Part shown: one piece after another, positions 26,401 to 33,534 of the stretch
Numbering within the stretch: the first letter of the stretch is position 1
Layout: the number at the start of each line of letters is the position of its first letter
Origin: Phoronis australis
Lineage: Eukaryota; Phoronida; Phoronidae
NCBI GenBank assembly: GCA_002633005.1
Contig: NMRA01000856.1
Location: 62,835 to 119,643 of the forward strand
Reading direction: 5' to 3'
Length of the DNA stretch: 56,809 nt
The notes under the pieces: generated by a model
What the model was told of the DNA's origin: nothing
Seen by the model: only the letters and a program-made list of their open reading frames with translations
Database searches by the model: none
Translations under genes and position numbers: made by a program

Positions 26401-29400
26401 GTTTCTCTGAAATTCCTTGACAGATTTTTATGAAGTATGGCATATTCCCGTTTTTTGATGGATTGTACGTTTTTGCGCCATCTAGTGGCCATTTTTATGA
26501 TACAAATAAATAACCCTAAAAGCGCACCATTTGCGATGCGTTCGTGGGCACTACACGTTGATCTTGTTTGTTTTGAAGCTGTTAATGCGGTCATTGCTCT
26601 GATCAGTTATTACGCAGAATGAGCTTGGATCACCCCGATGATATTGAGGATTGATGCAGCTGACAGGTTTTGTACAAAGTACTGCTGAGTAGGCCGTCTT
26701 AAAGGTTTTATTTAGTCATTGAAACTAGAAGGTGTGCTGAATGCCAAGTTTGCTGATACCTGCTTGTTGTGATCATGGACGAGTGTTGGGCTTGCATCTA
26801 GTGCCGCTGGAGGTATAACGCTTAGTAGTTCCGTTGGTTGTATAACCCTTAGTAGTGCTGCTGGAGGTATAACCCTTCAGTTAGCAGTGCTGCTGGAGGT
26901 ATAACCCCTTAGCAGTGCTGCTGATGGTATAACCCTTACCGGTAGTAGTGTTGCTGGTGGTATAACCCCTATTAGTACTGCTGGTGGGAATCGTTAGCAG
27001 TGCTTCTGGTGATATAACCCTTAGTAGTGCTACTGGAGTTATAACCCTTACTGGTAGTAGTGATGCTGGTGGTATAACCCTTAGTAGTGCTGCTGGAGTT
27101 ATAACCCTGACTGGTAGTAGTGATGCTGGTGGTATAATCCTTAGTTTCTTTCAGATTGAGCCTGTTGGCAAGAAGCGCACAAGTTGGGTACCTCATGAGC
27201 AAGTCGAATGCCCCTCCAAGGTGAGACCAACTGAGCTCTTTGAATTGCACCAGGCTTTGGAAAAGCCGGTATACAACCCCCTGGTCTTACTTGCTTAGCC
27301 ACTTTGCTTTGCTTTGCTGTAATAAAGATGAAGTGTACCCCTATATCCATTATCAGGCCCCTTCTGCCCCTGATTCTGGATCCAAATCTTCCTTTGTTTT
27401 ACCTGCATTAAAGGGAACACCTAAAGTCTGTTGTATACAAAACACAGTGTCTGAGAGACAAGTTGTTCCAACATTCTCTATATTTTTTGTTTTTAAAAGA
27501 AGCACATTGATTATAAAGGAGACATGTAGCAATGCCTTTTCATTTTCAAAAGGGTTTGACATATTTTATGCCACTTAGTGGACAGTTTTACTGTTTTGAG
27601 TCAGTTTTTGGCATCAGCTTCTTTATCTGCCAAACTGCTCAAAGGATCATCATTAAACTTAACAGTTGTGTCCCTCATGAGCAGACATGACTGACGTTGA
27701 TTTTCGAATGGGTCTGACAACTGTAGCGCCCCCAGTGGTAATTTTGTATTTTTTGTAACCATGGCTGTTCACCTCCTGATTCCTTTGAAGGATCTTTGTG
27801 AACTTTTGCAGGTGTTTTCCAATAAATACGATGACTGTCCACATCGTTTTGGACAGCTCAGACTACTGCTGTGCCCCCTAGTGGCAATTTGGTTTTTAGG
27901 TTTGCCTCTTTATCTTAGTTTGGAGTTAGCAGATTTTCATGAAATATGGCTTATAGTTTTGTATTAGAAAGATGGCAATGCCTTTCCAATTTCAAAAGCT
28001 TTCACCATATTCTGTGTCATTTTTATGAAACTAGAAAAAAAACTAAAAGCACACTGTTTGTGCTGCAATGGGCATATTTCATTGGTCTGCCTTGCTTTTG
28101 TTTGTAGTTTTTTGTCACCAAAGTGCTGTCAAATTACCAGTTTTCTGGGGTGAAATGATAAAACGGTTCTTATAAAGATGTCCGTTGATGTGAGCTCTTT
28201 TTCCTAGCTTTGAACCACTTTGCCCAGAACATGTATAGCAATTGTATTTTTATGGACTGTTCTACTACATTGACATGATGTGTTGTGTTGAAACTGATTG
28301 ACGAACTTAAAAGACCAGTCCCAATATGTGTTGGTCCACTATCGCATCAGGGTGGAACACATAATCACGTGTCACTTCCCTTTTTCTTTCTCTAATCTGA
28401 AATTGCAATTTTCCTCGGCCATCTAAAATTTTCTGATGGTCAACTCGGCTATTTTCATTAAGGTCAGGGTTTTCTTGACCCGGATGTACACTTGCATTCA
28501 CAAATAAAACCCAAAATTAAATAGTAATGCTATTGATCTACAATTCTTGGCAAACTTAACAGATCTGAACATCTCAAAATTATGGTAAATGAAAAATTGT
28601 GTGCCTGCTTCTCATATAAACTAGAATAAGAGACGCCTTATAGTTCCTAGTTGTTGACTAAGCTAACACTTCCAGCCAACCAGGAGGCGGGAACATGTAA
28701 ACATAACGACAGTTCATCATCTTTGTCCCGCAAACATTGCTTGCAAACGAAAGTGTAATGATGGTTTTACAATGTGATTGGTGCTTTGCAGTGCAGATTG
28801 ATGATACACGGCTAACAAAGTAGGAAAAGTGTCACTGATAAATGCATGTATCGGACTTCATAATCAGCTGAATATATGTCTGGATAAACAAGCACACAGT
28901 GAAGGAAATTCATCTTCATGGACGTAATGTACAAATGTAGCAACACATATGATGCACGAACTCTGGCATCCTTGACTTTCTTATTCCTAACAGTAGACCA
29001 CCAGCTGGGGGAGATAAATTACTGAAATGCAGTCAGATTGCTTGGAAGTGAATTTCCTGCCATCATTTACAGTGTGAAATATCTTACTGGAGCATATAAT
29101 CTTGTATAATATGAAACAACTACTGCTATCGTTGACTGTTTGAAAATATCAGACATCTATGAATGAAGCTTGGTGTGACAGTTGGCTGGTGCAGTGGACG
29201 GTGCACAAAGGCTTGGTATTGTAGATGTCAGTACCACAACTATACCATTTTGATTTTATAGCTCTAATTTCAGTGAAATATCAAAACTCTATAGATAATC
29301 TGTTGCTGTGAGTACGCTTACAAAGGACTTCGACCACATTGACTGTGGCAACTTGTGCGACGTTGCCACGGTAACTATGGTGGGTGTGGCCTAACTGCGT

Positions 29401-29820
29401 CTGTTGGAACTATCCTTTGGGTCAAGCAGAAGAAGCTCTTGTGCTGTCACAGTACAAAAGAGTTGTAGATAGAATATTCCCTAATTGTAGTATATTTTCA
29501 CATACTGTCATATGCACACCAAGAGACAAATATGTCATAGCTGCTTTATACTTTTGCAGGCCAATCCTTACTTATTCACGTCCAAGAACAGTGGTACCAG
29601 TTCATCATTATTCAAGCAGTCTGGGAGCCCTCGCCTCGCATCACATGACACAGCGACCCCTAGTCAGATGGCTTCCTACTCAGCTATGGTCATTGGAACT
29701 GTGTGTAGCGTCGTTGCTGCCCTAGTTCTCATAGTGGTCGTCGTAATCATCCGACGAAGACGGAGTGTGAAGTCAGAGGAAGGTAGCCTATTGGCTGAGA
29801 ACAACGTAGTCTACTCATAA
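5370..29820 (+). CDS. PLB1-like: Phospholipase B1-like lipase (single SGNH/GDSL domain, membrane-anchored), multi-exon gene
   Basis: Phospholipase B1 family enzymes cleave acyl chains from phospholipids and other esters at the cell surface or in secretions. Twelve coding exons were assembled by hand from splice sites and family similarity; exons 2-12 total 1242 coding bases, a multiple of three. Catalytic blocks in order: GDSIT (Ser codon 12061-12063), the AVAG block in exon 6, GGND (Asn codon 19096-19098), and D-C-F-H (Asp 24746-24748, His 24755-24757). Other family hallmarks are [21 protein letters not shown] and [12 protein letters not shown]. The last exon encodes a hydrophobic helix followed by RRRR and a short cytoplasmic tail. 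Vertebrate PLB1 has four tandem repeats, whereas only one catalytic repeat is seen here, so the product is about 445 residues plus a missing signal peptide. Family membership is secure; the 5' end and substrate are not. Confidence 0.93.
5545..5617 (+). CDS. PLB1-like exon 2
   Basis: The exon lies between a pyrimidine-rich TTTTTTAG acceptor and a GTATAT donor. It encodes [13 protein letters not shown] through KPTS, the cysteine-rich lead-in to the lipase core. It starts in phase 0 and ends with one base of a Val codon completed by exon 3. The preceding intron is only 82 bp, while the following one is 6.4 kb. Confidence 0.88.
5618..6067. other. Intron 2 of the lipase gene, proximal part
   Basis: AT-rich intronic sequence. 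Nothing recognisable was seen before the minisatellite. Confidence 0.5.
6068..6539. repeat. Minisatellite, 26-bp unit, about 18 copies
   Basis: The unit is TGCATTGTTTTGATGAGTTG plus TGACTC, with GAT(T/G)AGT and GACA(C/G)T variants. It lies in intron 2 of the lipase gene. The Gln/Asn/His-rich open frames on the minus strand are by-products of the repeat. Confidence 0.95.
6955..7620. repeat. Dispersed repeat, longer copy
   Basis: It shares CTTGTTAAGCTGTGTTTA, then CCAACTGGG, TTTCACAAAGAA, TGCATGTCAATTTC and GAACGACAC-like blocks in the same order with 18680-18930. This copy has an extra internal 400 bp with paired GGTGTC/GACACC motifs. Probably an old mobile element, class unknown. Confidence 0.5.
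7681..7702. repeat. 22-bp perfect palindrome at the start of the CTAGTGGC array
   Basis: The half-site is CACCCACATAA, followed immediately by its exact reverse complement. The same palindrome with two changes opens the separate cluster at 17331-17352, and a decayed version lies near 25003, so it marks the 5' end of the repeat unit. Confidence 0.85.
7681..10510. repeat. Cluster 1 of the CTAGTGGC repeat family (three-part higher-order array)
   Basis: A non-coding array made of subunits of roughly 140 bp. Each subunit contains a box like CTGTATCTCCTAAACC, a box like TTCATGAAATTTGGCA and a box like CCCCCTAGTGGCAATTTT. The last box cycles through CAATTTT, CCATTTTTA and CAGTTTT types, giving a higher-order unit of about 430 bp. 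Short ORFs here are fragmentary. The array begins with a perfect palindrome. Confidence 0.85.
10511..12010. other. Intron 2 of the lipase gene, distal part
   Basis: The open frame at 10516-10821 has no recognisable domain and no convincing splice context. An A-rich run with AATAATAAAG lies near 10905. The 48-bp tandem repeat noted separately sits at 11595-11705. Confidence 0.45.
11595..11705. repeat. Short tandem repeat, about 48-bp unit, 2-3 copies
   Basis: AGTAACTAC, then GTATGTACCAATAAGTAATA, then AGCAGTAACTA is repeated with small changes. Confidence 0.75.
12011..12069 (+). CDS. PLB1-like exon 3 (nucleophile block GDSIT)
   Basis: The acceptor is TTAATTCTAG and the donor GTAAAA. It encodes [20 protein letters not shown], which carries the catalytic serine of block I at 12061-12063. 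It ends in phase 0. This is the most diagnostic exon of the gene. Confidence 0.95.
12070..13898. other. Intron 3 of the lipase gene
   Basis: AT-rich. A GTGT/GCAT microsatellite lies at 13698-13732. The open frame at 12621-12830 has no recognised product. Confidence 0.5.
13899..13966 (+). CDS. PLB1-like exon 4
   Basis: The acceptor is TTTCCCAG and the donor GTAGGT. It encodes [19 protein letters not shown] followed by KSW, starting in phase 0 and ending two bases into a Ser codon. Similarity to the family is good directly downstream of the GDS block. Confidence 0.92.
14531..14574 (+). CDS. PLB1-like exon 5 (44 bp)
   Basis: A very short exon after ATCTTGCAG with donor GTACTT. It encodes [14 protein letters not shown] and supplies one base of the next Asn codon. 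TLPNILK is formed across the junction with exon 6, matching the family. The weaker donor sits 72 bp before an inserted inverted-repeat element. Confidence 0.9.
14646..15880. mobile_element. Inverted-repeat DNA element, 1.24 kb, non-autonomous
   Basis: The left end CCGTATTCGCCCTAATAACC is matched at the right end by the reverse complement of CCGTATTCACCCTAATAACC, and the match continues for about three more bases with a change. No transposase frame was seen between them. A clear target-site duplication was not identified. It sits 72 bp downstream of exon 5 in the lipase gene. Confidence 0.75.
15881..17007. other. Intron 5 of the lipase gene, middle part
   Basis: The block about 16735-16880 (CATCTTTGTCCCACAAACAT, then AGTCACTGATAAGAG) recurs in altered form at about 28715-28835, so it is a dispersed repeat of unknown class. 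No gene was recognised. Confidence 0.45.
17008..17325. repeat. Minisatellite, about 55-bp unit, six copies
   Basis: Units start AGCTGTG(T/A)CTAGTCATTTT, continue TAGAGCCTAG, and end AAGGAATAATAATGTCAC. It directly precedes cluster 2 of the CTAGTGGC family. Confidence 0.9.
17331..17835. repeat. Cluster 2 of the CTAGTGGC repeat family
   Basis: It opens with the near-perfect CACCCACATAA palindrome and then shows one pass through the three box types (CCCCCTAGTGGCAATTTT, CCATCTAGTGGCCATTTTTA, CCACCTAGTGGCAGTTTT). This compact copy best shows the order of the higher-order unit. Confidence 0.85.
18109..18217 (+). CDS. PLB1-like exon 6 (GFSTG and block II)
   Basis: The acceptor is CCTTGCAG and the donor a strong GTGAGT. 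It encodes [20 protein letters not shown] and then [15 protein letters not shown]. The AVAG glycine is the oxyanion-hole block of SGNH enzymes. It ends two bases into a Glu codon. Confidence 0.94.
18218..18998. other. Intron 6 of the lipase gene, with a shorter dispersed-repeat copy
   Basis: Positions about 18680-18930 match the repeat at 6955-7620 in order but lack its middle 400 bp. Confidence 0.5.
18999..19125 (+). CDS. PLB1-like exon 7 (GGND block)
   Basis: It encodes [13 protein letters not shown] through [15 protein letters not shown]. Asn 19096-19098 is the block III oxyanion residue. The acceptor is CTCTTCAAG and the donor GTGAGT. It ends in phase 0, which fits the phase-0 start of both alternative exons that follow. 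Confidence 0.95.
19126..20277. other. Intron 7 of the lipase gene, with degenerate tandem repeats
   Basis: Positions about 19930-20150 consist of imperfect units built on ACCATAAACTACC and GGTACCATAAGTACC. The intron ends at the alternative exon 8a acceptor. Confidence 0.6.
20278..20435 (+). CDS. PLB1-like exon 8a (alternative copy)
   Basis: The acceptor is CATTTGTAG and the donor GTAAGT; it is 158 bp. It encodes [20 protein letters not shown], then [14 protein letters not shown] and a tail ending GLICSVVH. By my count about 35 of 52 residues match exon 8b. The length, entry phase (0) and exit phase (2) are identical to 8b, and the cysteine in GLIC is kept. The frame is open with no damaged site, so it looks functional rather than a relic. 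Regulation is unknown; exactly one copy per mRNA is the only arrangement that keeps the frame. Confidence 0.85.
20436..21083. other. Intron between alternative exons 8a and 8b (648 bp)
   Basis: It separates the two duplicated exons. It is long enough that short-intron steric exclusion need not apply. I did not find a convincing pair of complementary docking/selector sequences by eye. Confidence 0.55.
21084..21241 (+). CDS. PLB1-like exon 8b (alternative copy)
   Basis: The acceptor is CATTTTACAG and the donor GTAAGT; it is 158 bp. It encodes [20 protein letters not shown], then [14 protein letters not shown] and a tail ending GLICPILH. The acceptor was chosen over a nearer CCAG at 21094-21096 because it gives the same spacing between the GGND block and ALDILH as the vertebrate family and as exon 8a. 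It joins exon 9 in phase 2 (…HF-FVCKC). Confidence 0.9.
21242..23760. other. Intron 8 of the lipase gene
   Basis: Open frames at 21685-21930 and 22030-22269 (and its antisense) have no recognised product and no family match by eye. A palindromic patch with AACGTTG/GACGTGG motifs lies near 22520-22570. Confidence 0.45.
23761..23944 (+). CDS. PLB1-like exon 9
   Basis: The acceptor is GTTCATTTAG; the donor is taken as GTTAGT at 23945, which gives the phase-0 exit needed by exon 10. It encodes [15 protein letters not shown] through [12 protein letters not shown] and ending PMKS. The CKC pair matches the family's conserved cysteines. A minisatellite starts directly at its donor. Confidence 0.92.
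23945..24185. repeat. Minisatellite beginning at the exon 9 splice donor, about 60-bp unit, four copies
   Basis: Units contain TACTCTGTTACTATTGGGTT, GGTGAGTTATAATAACTC and TCTGTTAGTAAA. The donor motif GTTAGTAA recurs inside later units (TGTTAGTAAATAC), so decoy GT sites are repeated down the array. The first unit overlaps the intron start. Confidence 0.88.
24713..24808 (+). CDS. PLB1-like exon 10 (Asp/His catalytic block)
   Basis: The acceptor is TTTGTTTTACAG and the donor GTTTGT. It encodes [20 protein letters not shown] then [12 protein letters not shown]. Asp 24746-24748 and His 24755-24757 complete the catalytic triad. It has phase 0 at both ends. Confidence 0.95.
24997..26510. repeat. 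Cluster 3 of the CTAGTGGC repeat family
   Basis: It starts with a decayed form of the palindrome near 25003, followed by TCGTCATCTCTGTCCGTC. Several cycles of the CAATTTT, CCATTTTT and CAGTTTT boxes follow, with CTGTATCTCCTAAAC and CATAAAATTTGG boxes between them. It is intronic between lipase exons 10 and 11. Confidence 0.85.
26793..27154. repeat. Minisatellite abutting the exon 11 acceptor
   Basis: Units of about 27-36 bp built on CTTAGTAGTGCTGCTGGAGG plus TATAACC, some with an extra ACTGGTAGTAGTGATGCTGG module. The last unit ends a few bases before the TTTCTTTCAG acceptor of lipase exon 11. Confidence 0.9.
27155..27220 (+). CDS. PLB1-like exon 11
   Basis: The acceptor is TTTCTTTCAG and the donor GTGAGA. 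It encodes [11 protein letters not shown] through VECPSK, the end of the lipase domain (EPVG after WNNM is typical). It has phase 0 at both ends. A minisatellite runs up to its acceptor. Confidence 0.92.
27221..27545. other. Intron 11 of the lipase gene, proximal part
   Basis: The open frame at 27240-27578 has no recognised product and no splice context. Confidence 0.4.
27546..28020. repeat. Cluster 4 of the CTAGTGGC repeat family
   Basis: Short and decayed: CCACTTAGTGGACAGTTTTA, GCCCCCAGTGGTAATTTT and CCCCCTAGTGGCAATTTG with the usual spacing, plus a TTCATGAAATATGGC box. Confidence 0.75.
28021..29559. other. Intron 11 of the lipase gene, distal part
   Basis: It contains a diverged copy (about 28715-28835) of the dispersed repeat at 16735-16880. 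No gene was recognised. Confidence 0.45.
29560..29820 (+). CDS. PLB1-like exon 12 (C-terminal membrane anchor and stop)
   Basis: The acceptor is CTTTTGCAG. It encodes [12 protein letters not shown], a Ser-rich juxtamembrane stretch, a hydrophobic helix (about [20 protein letters not shown]), an arginine stop-transfer cluster and the tail [15 protein letters not shown]. The stop is TAA at 29818-29820. This makes the enzyme a type I membrane protein with its catalytic domain outside, as in PLB1. No clear AATAAA was seen in the first few hundred bases of the presumed 3' UTR. Confidence 0.93.
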   Translation, partial: ANPYLFTSKNSGTSSSLFKQSGSPRLASHDTATPSQMASYSAMVIGTVCSVVAALVLIVVVVIIRRRRSVKSEEGSLLAENNVVYS

Positions 29821-32438
29821 AGTTGTTTTCTTTAATTCCGGACCTCATCATGATACATTCTTACCTTTGATAATGTTATGATTGATTTTGATTATCTAAA
29901 AACCTTTTTCTAGCTTGTTGTTATTCTTTATAATGTCAATCAGATTTGTCTTAATGGGATATTTTTACTCTTTTAGGGAGACGTTTAACATAATGTTATT
30001 CTACAGTTGTGTAATTGTTTTAGATTTAGATAAAATCTGCTCTCAGGGCCATCTTAAGGCATGGGCTCACTAGGCATGACTAGGGGTCCCATGAATCATG
30101 AGATCACATGCATTTCCATGCAGTTGTGAAGTGATCAGTTGAACAATACAAATTTACAAGCCAAGTGAGGAGAATGGTCGCAAGGCATACATCTTTGAAT
30201 GTGATTTTATCTCAAACACTTTTTGTGTCTGGTTCTTGATTAAAATTTCGCAATTCTAGTGGCGAGTTTATGCTTTTAGTGACTGGGGATTTTTTTTTAA
30301 AACCACCAATTCAGTTAAAATCTTTGCAGCATGTACAGTCTACATGCTGTTGATGTGAACTTTGCTATACTGTACTTCTAGAATGTCCCACAAAGTTTAG
30401 TCAACCAGGGAAGATTTAACAAGACAGGCATTTTGAAAGTTGTTTGTCCCTTATACACCGAAACACTTTTATCAACAAAAGTCTCTTTTTATCTAAAAAT
30501 GCACTAAGACTACAACCTAAAGGTTTGCCTACAGTATGTGTGAATACCAGGTGGTTTAACAGCTGGTGTGACAATAGAGCTATTTTACTGCATCTAACCT
30601 ATTACTATTACTAAGTATCAGCTGGAGATTTGATTTAATGATACTGTCAATCATTTTATTTTGTGATACTATACACCCCTTCATGTCAAAGTGGGCCACC
30701 ATGATGGAATCAATCGCCACTTTTTACCTATAGAGTACCTATAGAGTACTGCATACTGCGGCCAGGGGCCAGTAAGACGGCCTTGGTTGCTTTTGTATGC
30801 TTTTTAAAATATCTAAATGGAAGTGTTCAATATATTGTAGCATTGCGAAAAAATCTAACGCACAAGTGTCATGATTGAAGGTGTGATTATGACTACCAAC
30901 AAGCATAATGTAACCCCTAGGTTGAATAATCAGAATAAAATTAGAGCAAACTTCATGACTTGTGTGCTTCTTGATTTCAAATGGCGAGAGATACATTACA
31001 TTGATTATAACTGTACCCGGGATTTCCGTAAATGGCCATTTTTCAGAAGTGATTAAAATGCGTCCATAATACGCCCCCCAGGGGGATCTTTCGGCAAAAG
31101 TTGTTGGGGCCCTGTCACAACTTGTGCCGCTGACCAGCCGAGTGGAAGTGCTGTAACTATTAACATGAGTGTGAATCCGAATCGCATAACATTTTTTATC
31201 AGTTCGCAGTAAGTTCTCGATAATTCAAAAGTGAATTGGGACAGTAATGTCTTGGCCAACTTTCCATGTACTTTGTCCCGTGTCAAACATGTAAAATCGG
31301 GGTCTTTTTGTCTGAAACAGTCTCATGGGGGCTTTGTGTTGGTGGGGCTCTTTCGGAAATCCCTCAGGAATGTAGCTGACCAGCTTCATTATCAGACAAA
31401 TTTCCTTGCGATAGAGAGACTCGAGTTTTATCATAACGCACGGCAGAGAAAATGGTTGGTAACAGAAAATGGCGAGGTTTAGTAGAATTCAGATGACGCC
31501 TGTACATTCTCAAGTATTGGGCGCCTCGTGTAACGTGTTCTACTCTCCATGACGTTTCATGATTATTTTCTTCTTTGCATTTGCCAGAAGAATTCAAGTT
31601 TTGAAATAACGATAACCAATACCTCAGTTTATCGTTTTTCATAGTTATAGCATGTCTGAGTAGAACTTGGCATAACCTGTGCCTCAGACTTGTTTTGACC
31701 TTGCTCATTTTGCCTCCCCAAAACAACCGCTATCTGTGTTGCTGATCAGCTTACCTAACACATTCGAAGCTGAACTGCTGGTATCATCCACAACCGTAAC
31801 TTGTCTTATAAGCATTAGCAGACCGTCTGTTGATTGTGGGTTGCTACTCTTTATAGGAGAGAGAGAACACAAACTTTATTTTTTAACTCATAAAAATATA
31901 CATTGTTATAAGTCTGGGTGGCTAGCAAATGCATGGGCCGCCAATAGCTGACCACCGAGTAACAATAAATTGAATAGATAATAACAATTAAGAAGAGCAA
32001 TATACAGTTTAGATAAACAACAGAAAAAATACATGTACAGTGAAATAAAATACAATGCAAGCTTTTAATGACGTAAATTAAACATAAGTTACAAAGATTT
32101 TTACACAGAGCCTATTGATACATGGGAAACCGCACGGTTGGAAAAGCATATGTCTAAGATGTAAGACAGGTGATCACGGTTACTTCAGTTAGAACATGCA
32201 TAACAATATAAAACGATGCCAGCTGGTCATCGATTGCTTACTTCCAATTCATCTTGTAGTTAATGTATGATCCTGCTTATCACTTTGTCTAGAGTTGAAA
32301 TTGGAATGCACTTGCGACTGGAGTTGCATAGTTGTTTTAAACGGCATGTCGATCGTCATTGCAGATGATAATTTAAAACGGCTTCCATCGTGAAAACAAC
32401 ACCCCGCAATTGTGTCACGTGACATTGGGGCTTCGACA
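29821..32438. other. 3' flank of lipase gene and intergenic region
   Basis: The start is presumably 3' UTR. A block CAGGGCCATCTTAAGGCATG near 30046 resembles a hAT terminus, but no partner was found. On the minus strand at 31053-31187 is a short open frame that starts MRFGFTLMLIVTALPLGW and continues SAAQVV, reading like a signal peptide; it has no match I recognise. No other gene was seen. Confidence 0.4.
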
Positions 32439-32765
32439 GTTAAAGGGGAAGGCAACCTTATTTCGTGTCATTTTAGTAAAAATGTGGTTCGTTGATTATC
32501 CCGGACATGTGCCTCAGTTAATCACGGCTCTTCGTAATTTTATTAATTAGTCGTGCACTACTCCGGAAGTGATGTTTAGGGGGTTAAGAATTTCCCGCCA
32601 TTTCGTTTCCAGTGCGTTCGAGTTACTGCGACTGAGGATCTGTTCTACTGTTGTTTTTGTGCTGGTCTCCAAAAATTGTCACCACTTCTCATCGACGAGT
32701 ATTCTACGACAAGATAGATTGGTAGAGAACTCAGTTGGATTTAGGAATCTTAGATTGTAGCAGCA

Positions 32766-32948
32766 TTGGGTGGATATATGTTTGAGCCCAAGTATAGTAA
32801 GACAGAATACAGACAGCTGTTTAGAAGGATGAGGCAGAAACTGGAGACAGACGTGGCGGGACGTCTTAGTGCAAATGCGGGGTGTGCATTGTTATGCCCA
32901 CCTCAAAAAATGAAATGCCTATGCTATTCTCACTGGTCGGTGACCTGA
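32766..32948 (+). pseudogene. Transposon ORF remnant with FEPKY motif
   Basis: The piece reads GGYMFEPKYSKTEYRQLFRR and is clearly homologous to the FEPEYNEAEY ORF in the element at 43.2-46.0 kb. FEPEY-type starts are seen in transposon-borne proteins related to the P2X7 intracellular domain, which is my tentative assignment. The frame ends early and the diagnostic Cys-rich region is missing. Confidence 0.45.
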
Positions 32949-33142
32949 GCACCCAAACCACTTACATCCAGCCGTGGGACTCCCTCGCGACACATTTTGC
33001 ACCTTCGAAATAGCTCCGATACTTTAGTCAAGTCCACAATAAACTTCTTAAAGTTTGGCTCACCGGCCTGACCACTGGACGATGAACTGTCTTCCCCACT
33101 AGTTGTCGAACTTGGCCTGTATTGACTGCCACTACTCAACAT
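32930..33142 (-). pseudogene. Transposon ORF remnant with CxxC motif
   Basis: It starts MLSSGSQYRPSS, has a Ser-rich stretch, then KVSELFRRCKMCREGVPR. It is convergent with the plus-strand remnant in the same element. It could be the N-terminus of the element's second protein or transposase, but I do not recognise it. Confidence 0.35.
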
Positions 33143-33534
33143 CGCTGCAGGGCTGCTTTTGCAACACCATCTCCCCGTTCAGTAAGGCTAGGACCTCGCT
33201 AAAACGCAAGACTTCTTGAGATTACGCGAGAAATTTCCGTGTATTTCAAATGAGAGCACGTGACTTTGGCCCCCTAAAAGTCACTTCCAGAGTAAGGCAT
33301 GACTAATTAACAAAATTACGGGAAGCCGTTATTAACCGAAACAAATGTCTGGGATAATCAACGAACCGTATTTTTACTAAAAATGACATTAAAAAAGTTC
33401 GCCTTCTCCTTTAATACCTTGCCACGGCGTCTCATTTTACGCGATAAGCATGATAATCCAAGGTAATAACGAACTATTAGTTCCTTGTAAATCCCCCATT
33501 GAGAATACGAAAGAGTACACTGGATTTTCAGATG

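Larger units (their letters stand above)
32439..33414. mobile_element. TTAA-flanked DNA transposon, deleted copy (0.97 kb)
   Basis: Left TTAA then AGGGGAAGGCAACCTT; the right end read in reverse is TTAA then AGGAGAAGGCGAAC. The inverted repeats extend over roughly 150 bp, including the CGTAATTTTATTAATTAGTC and CGGAAGTGA blocks. TTAA at both ends is the target duplication of piggyBac- and Kolobok-type elements. Inside are two convergent ORF remnants: a plus-strand piece with GGYMFEPKYSKTEYRQLFRR, and a minus-strand piece (33142-32930) with a CKMC motif. No complete transposase remains. Confidence 0.8.
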
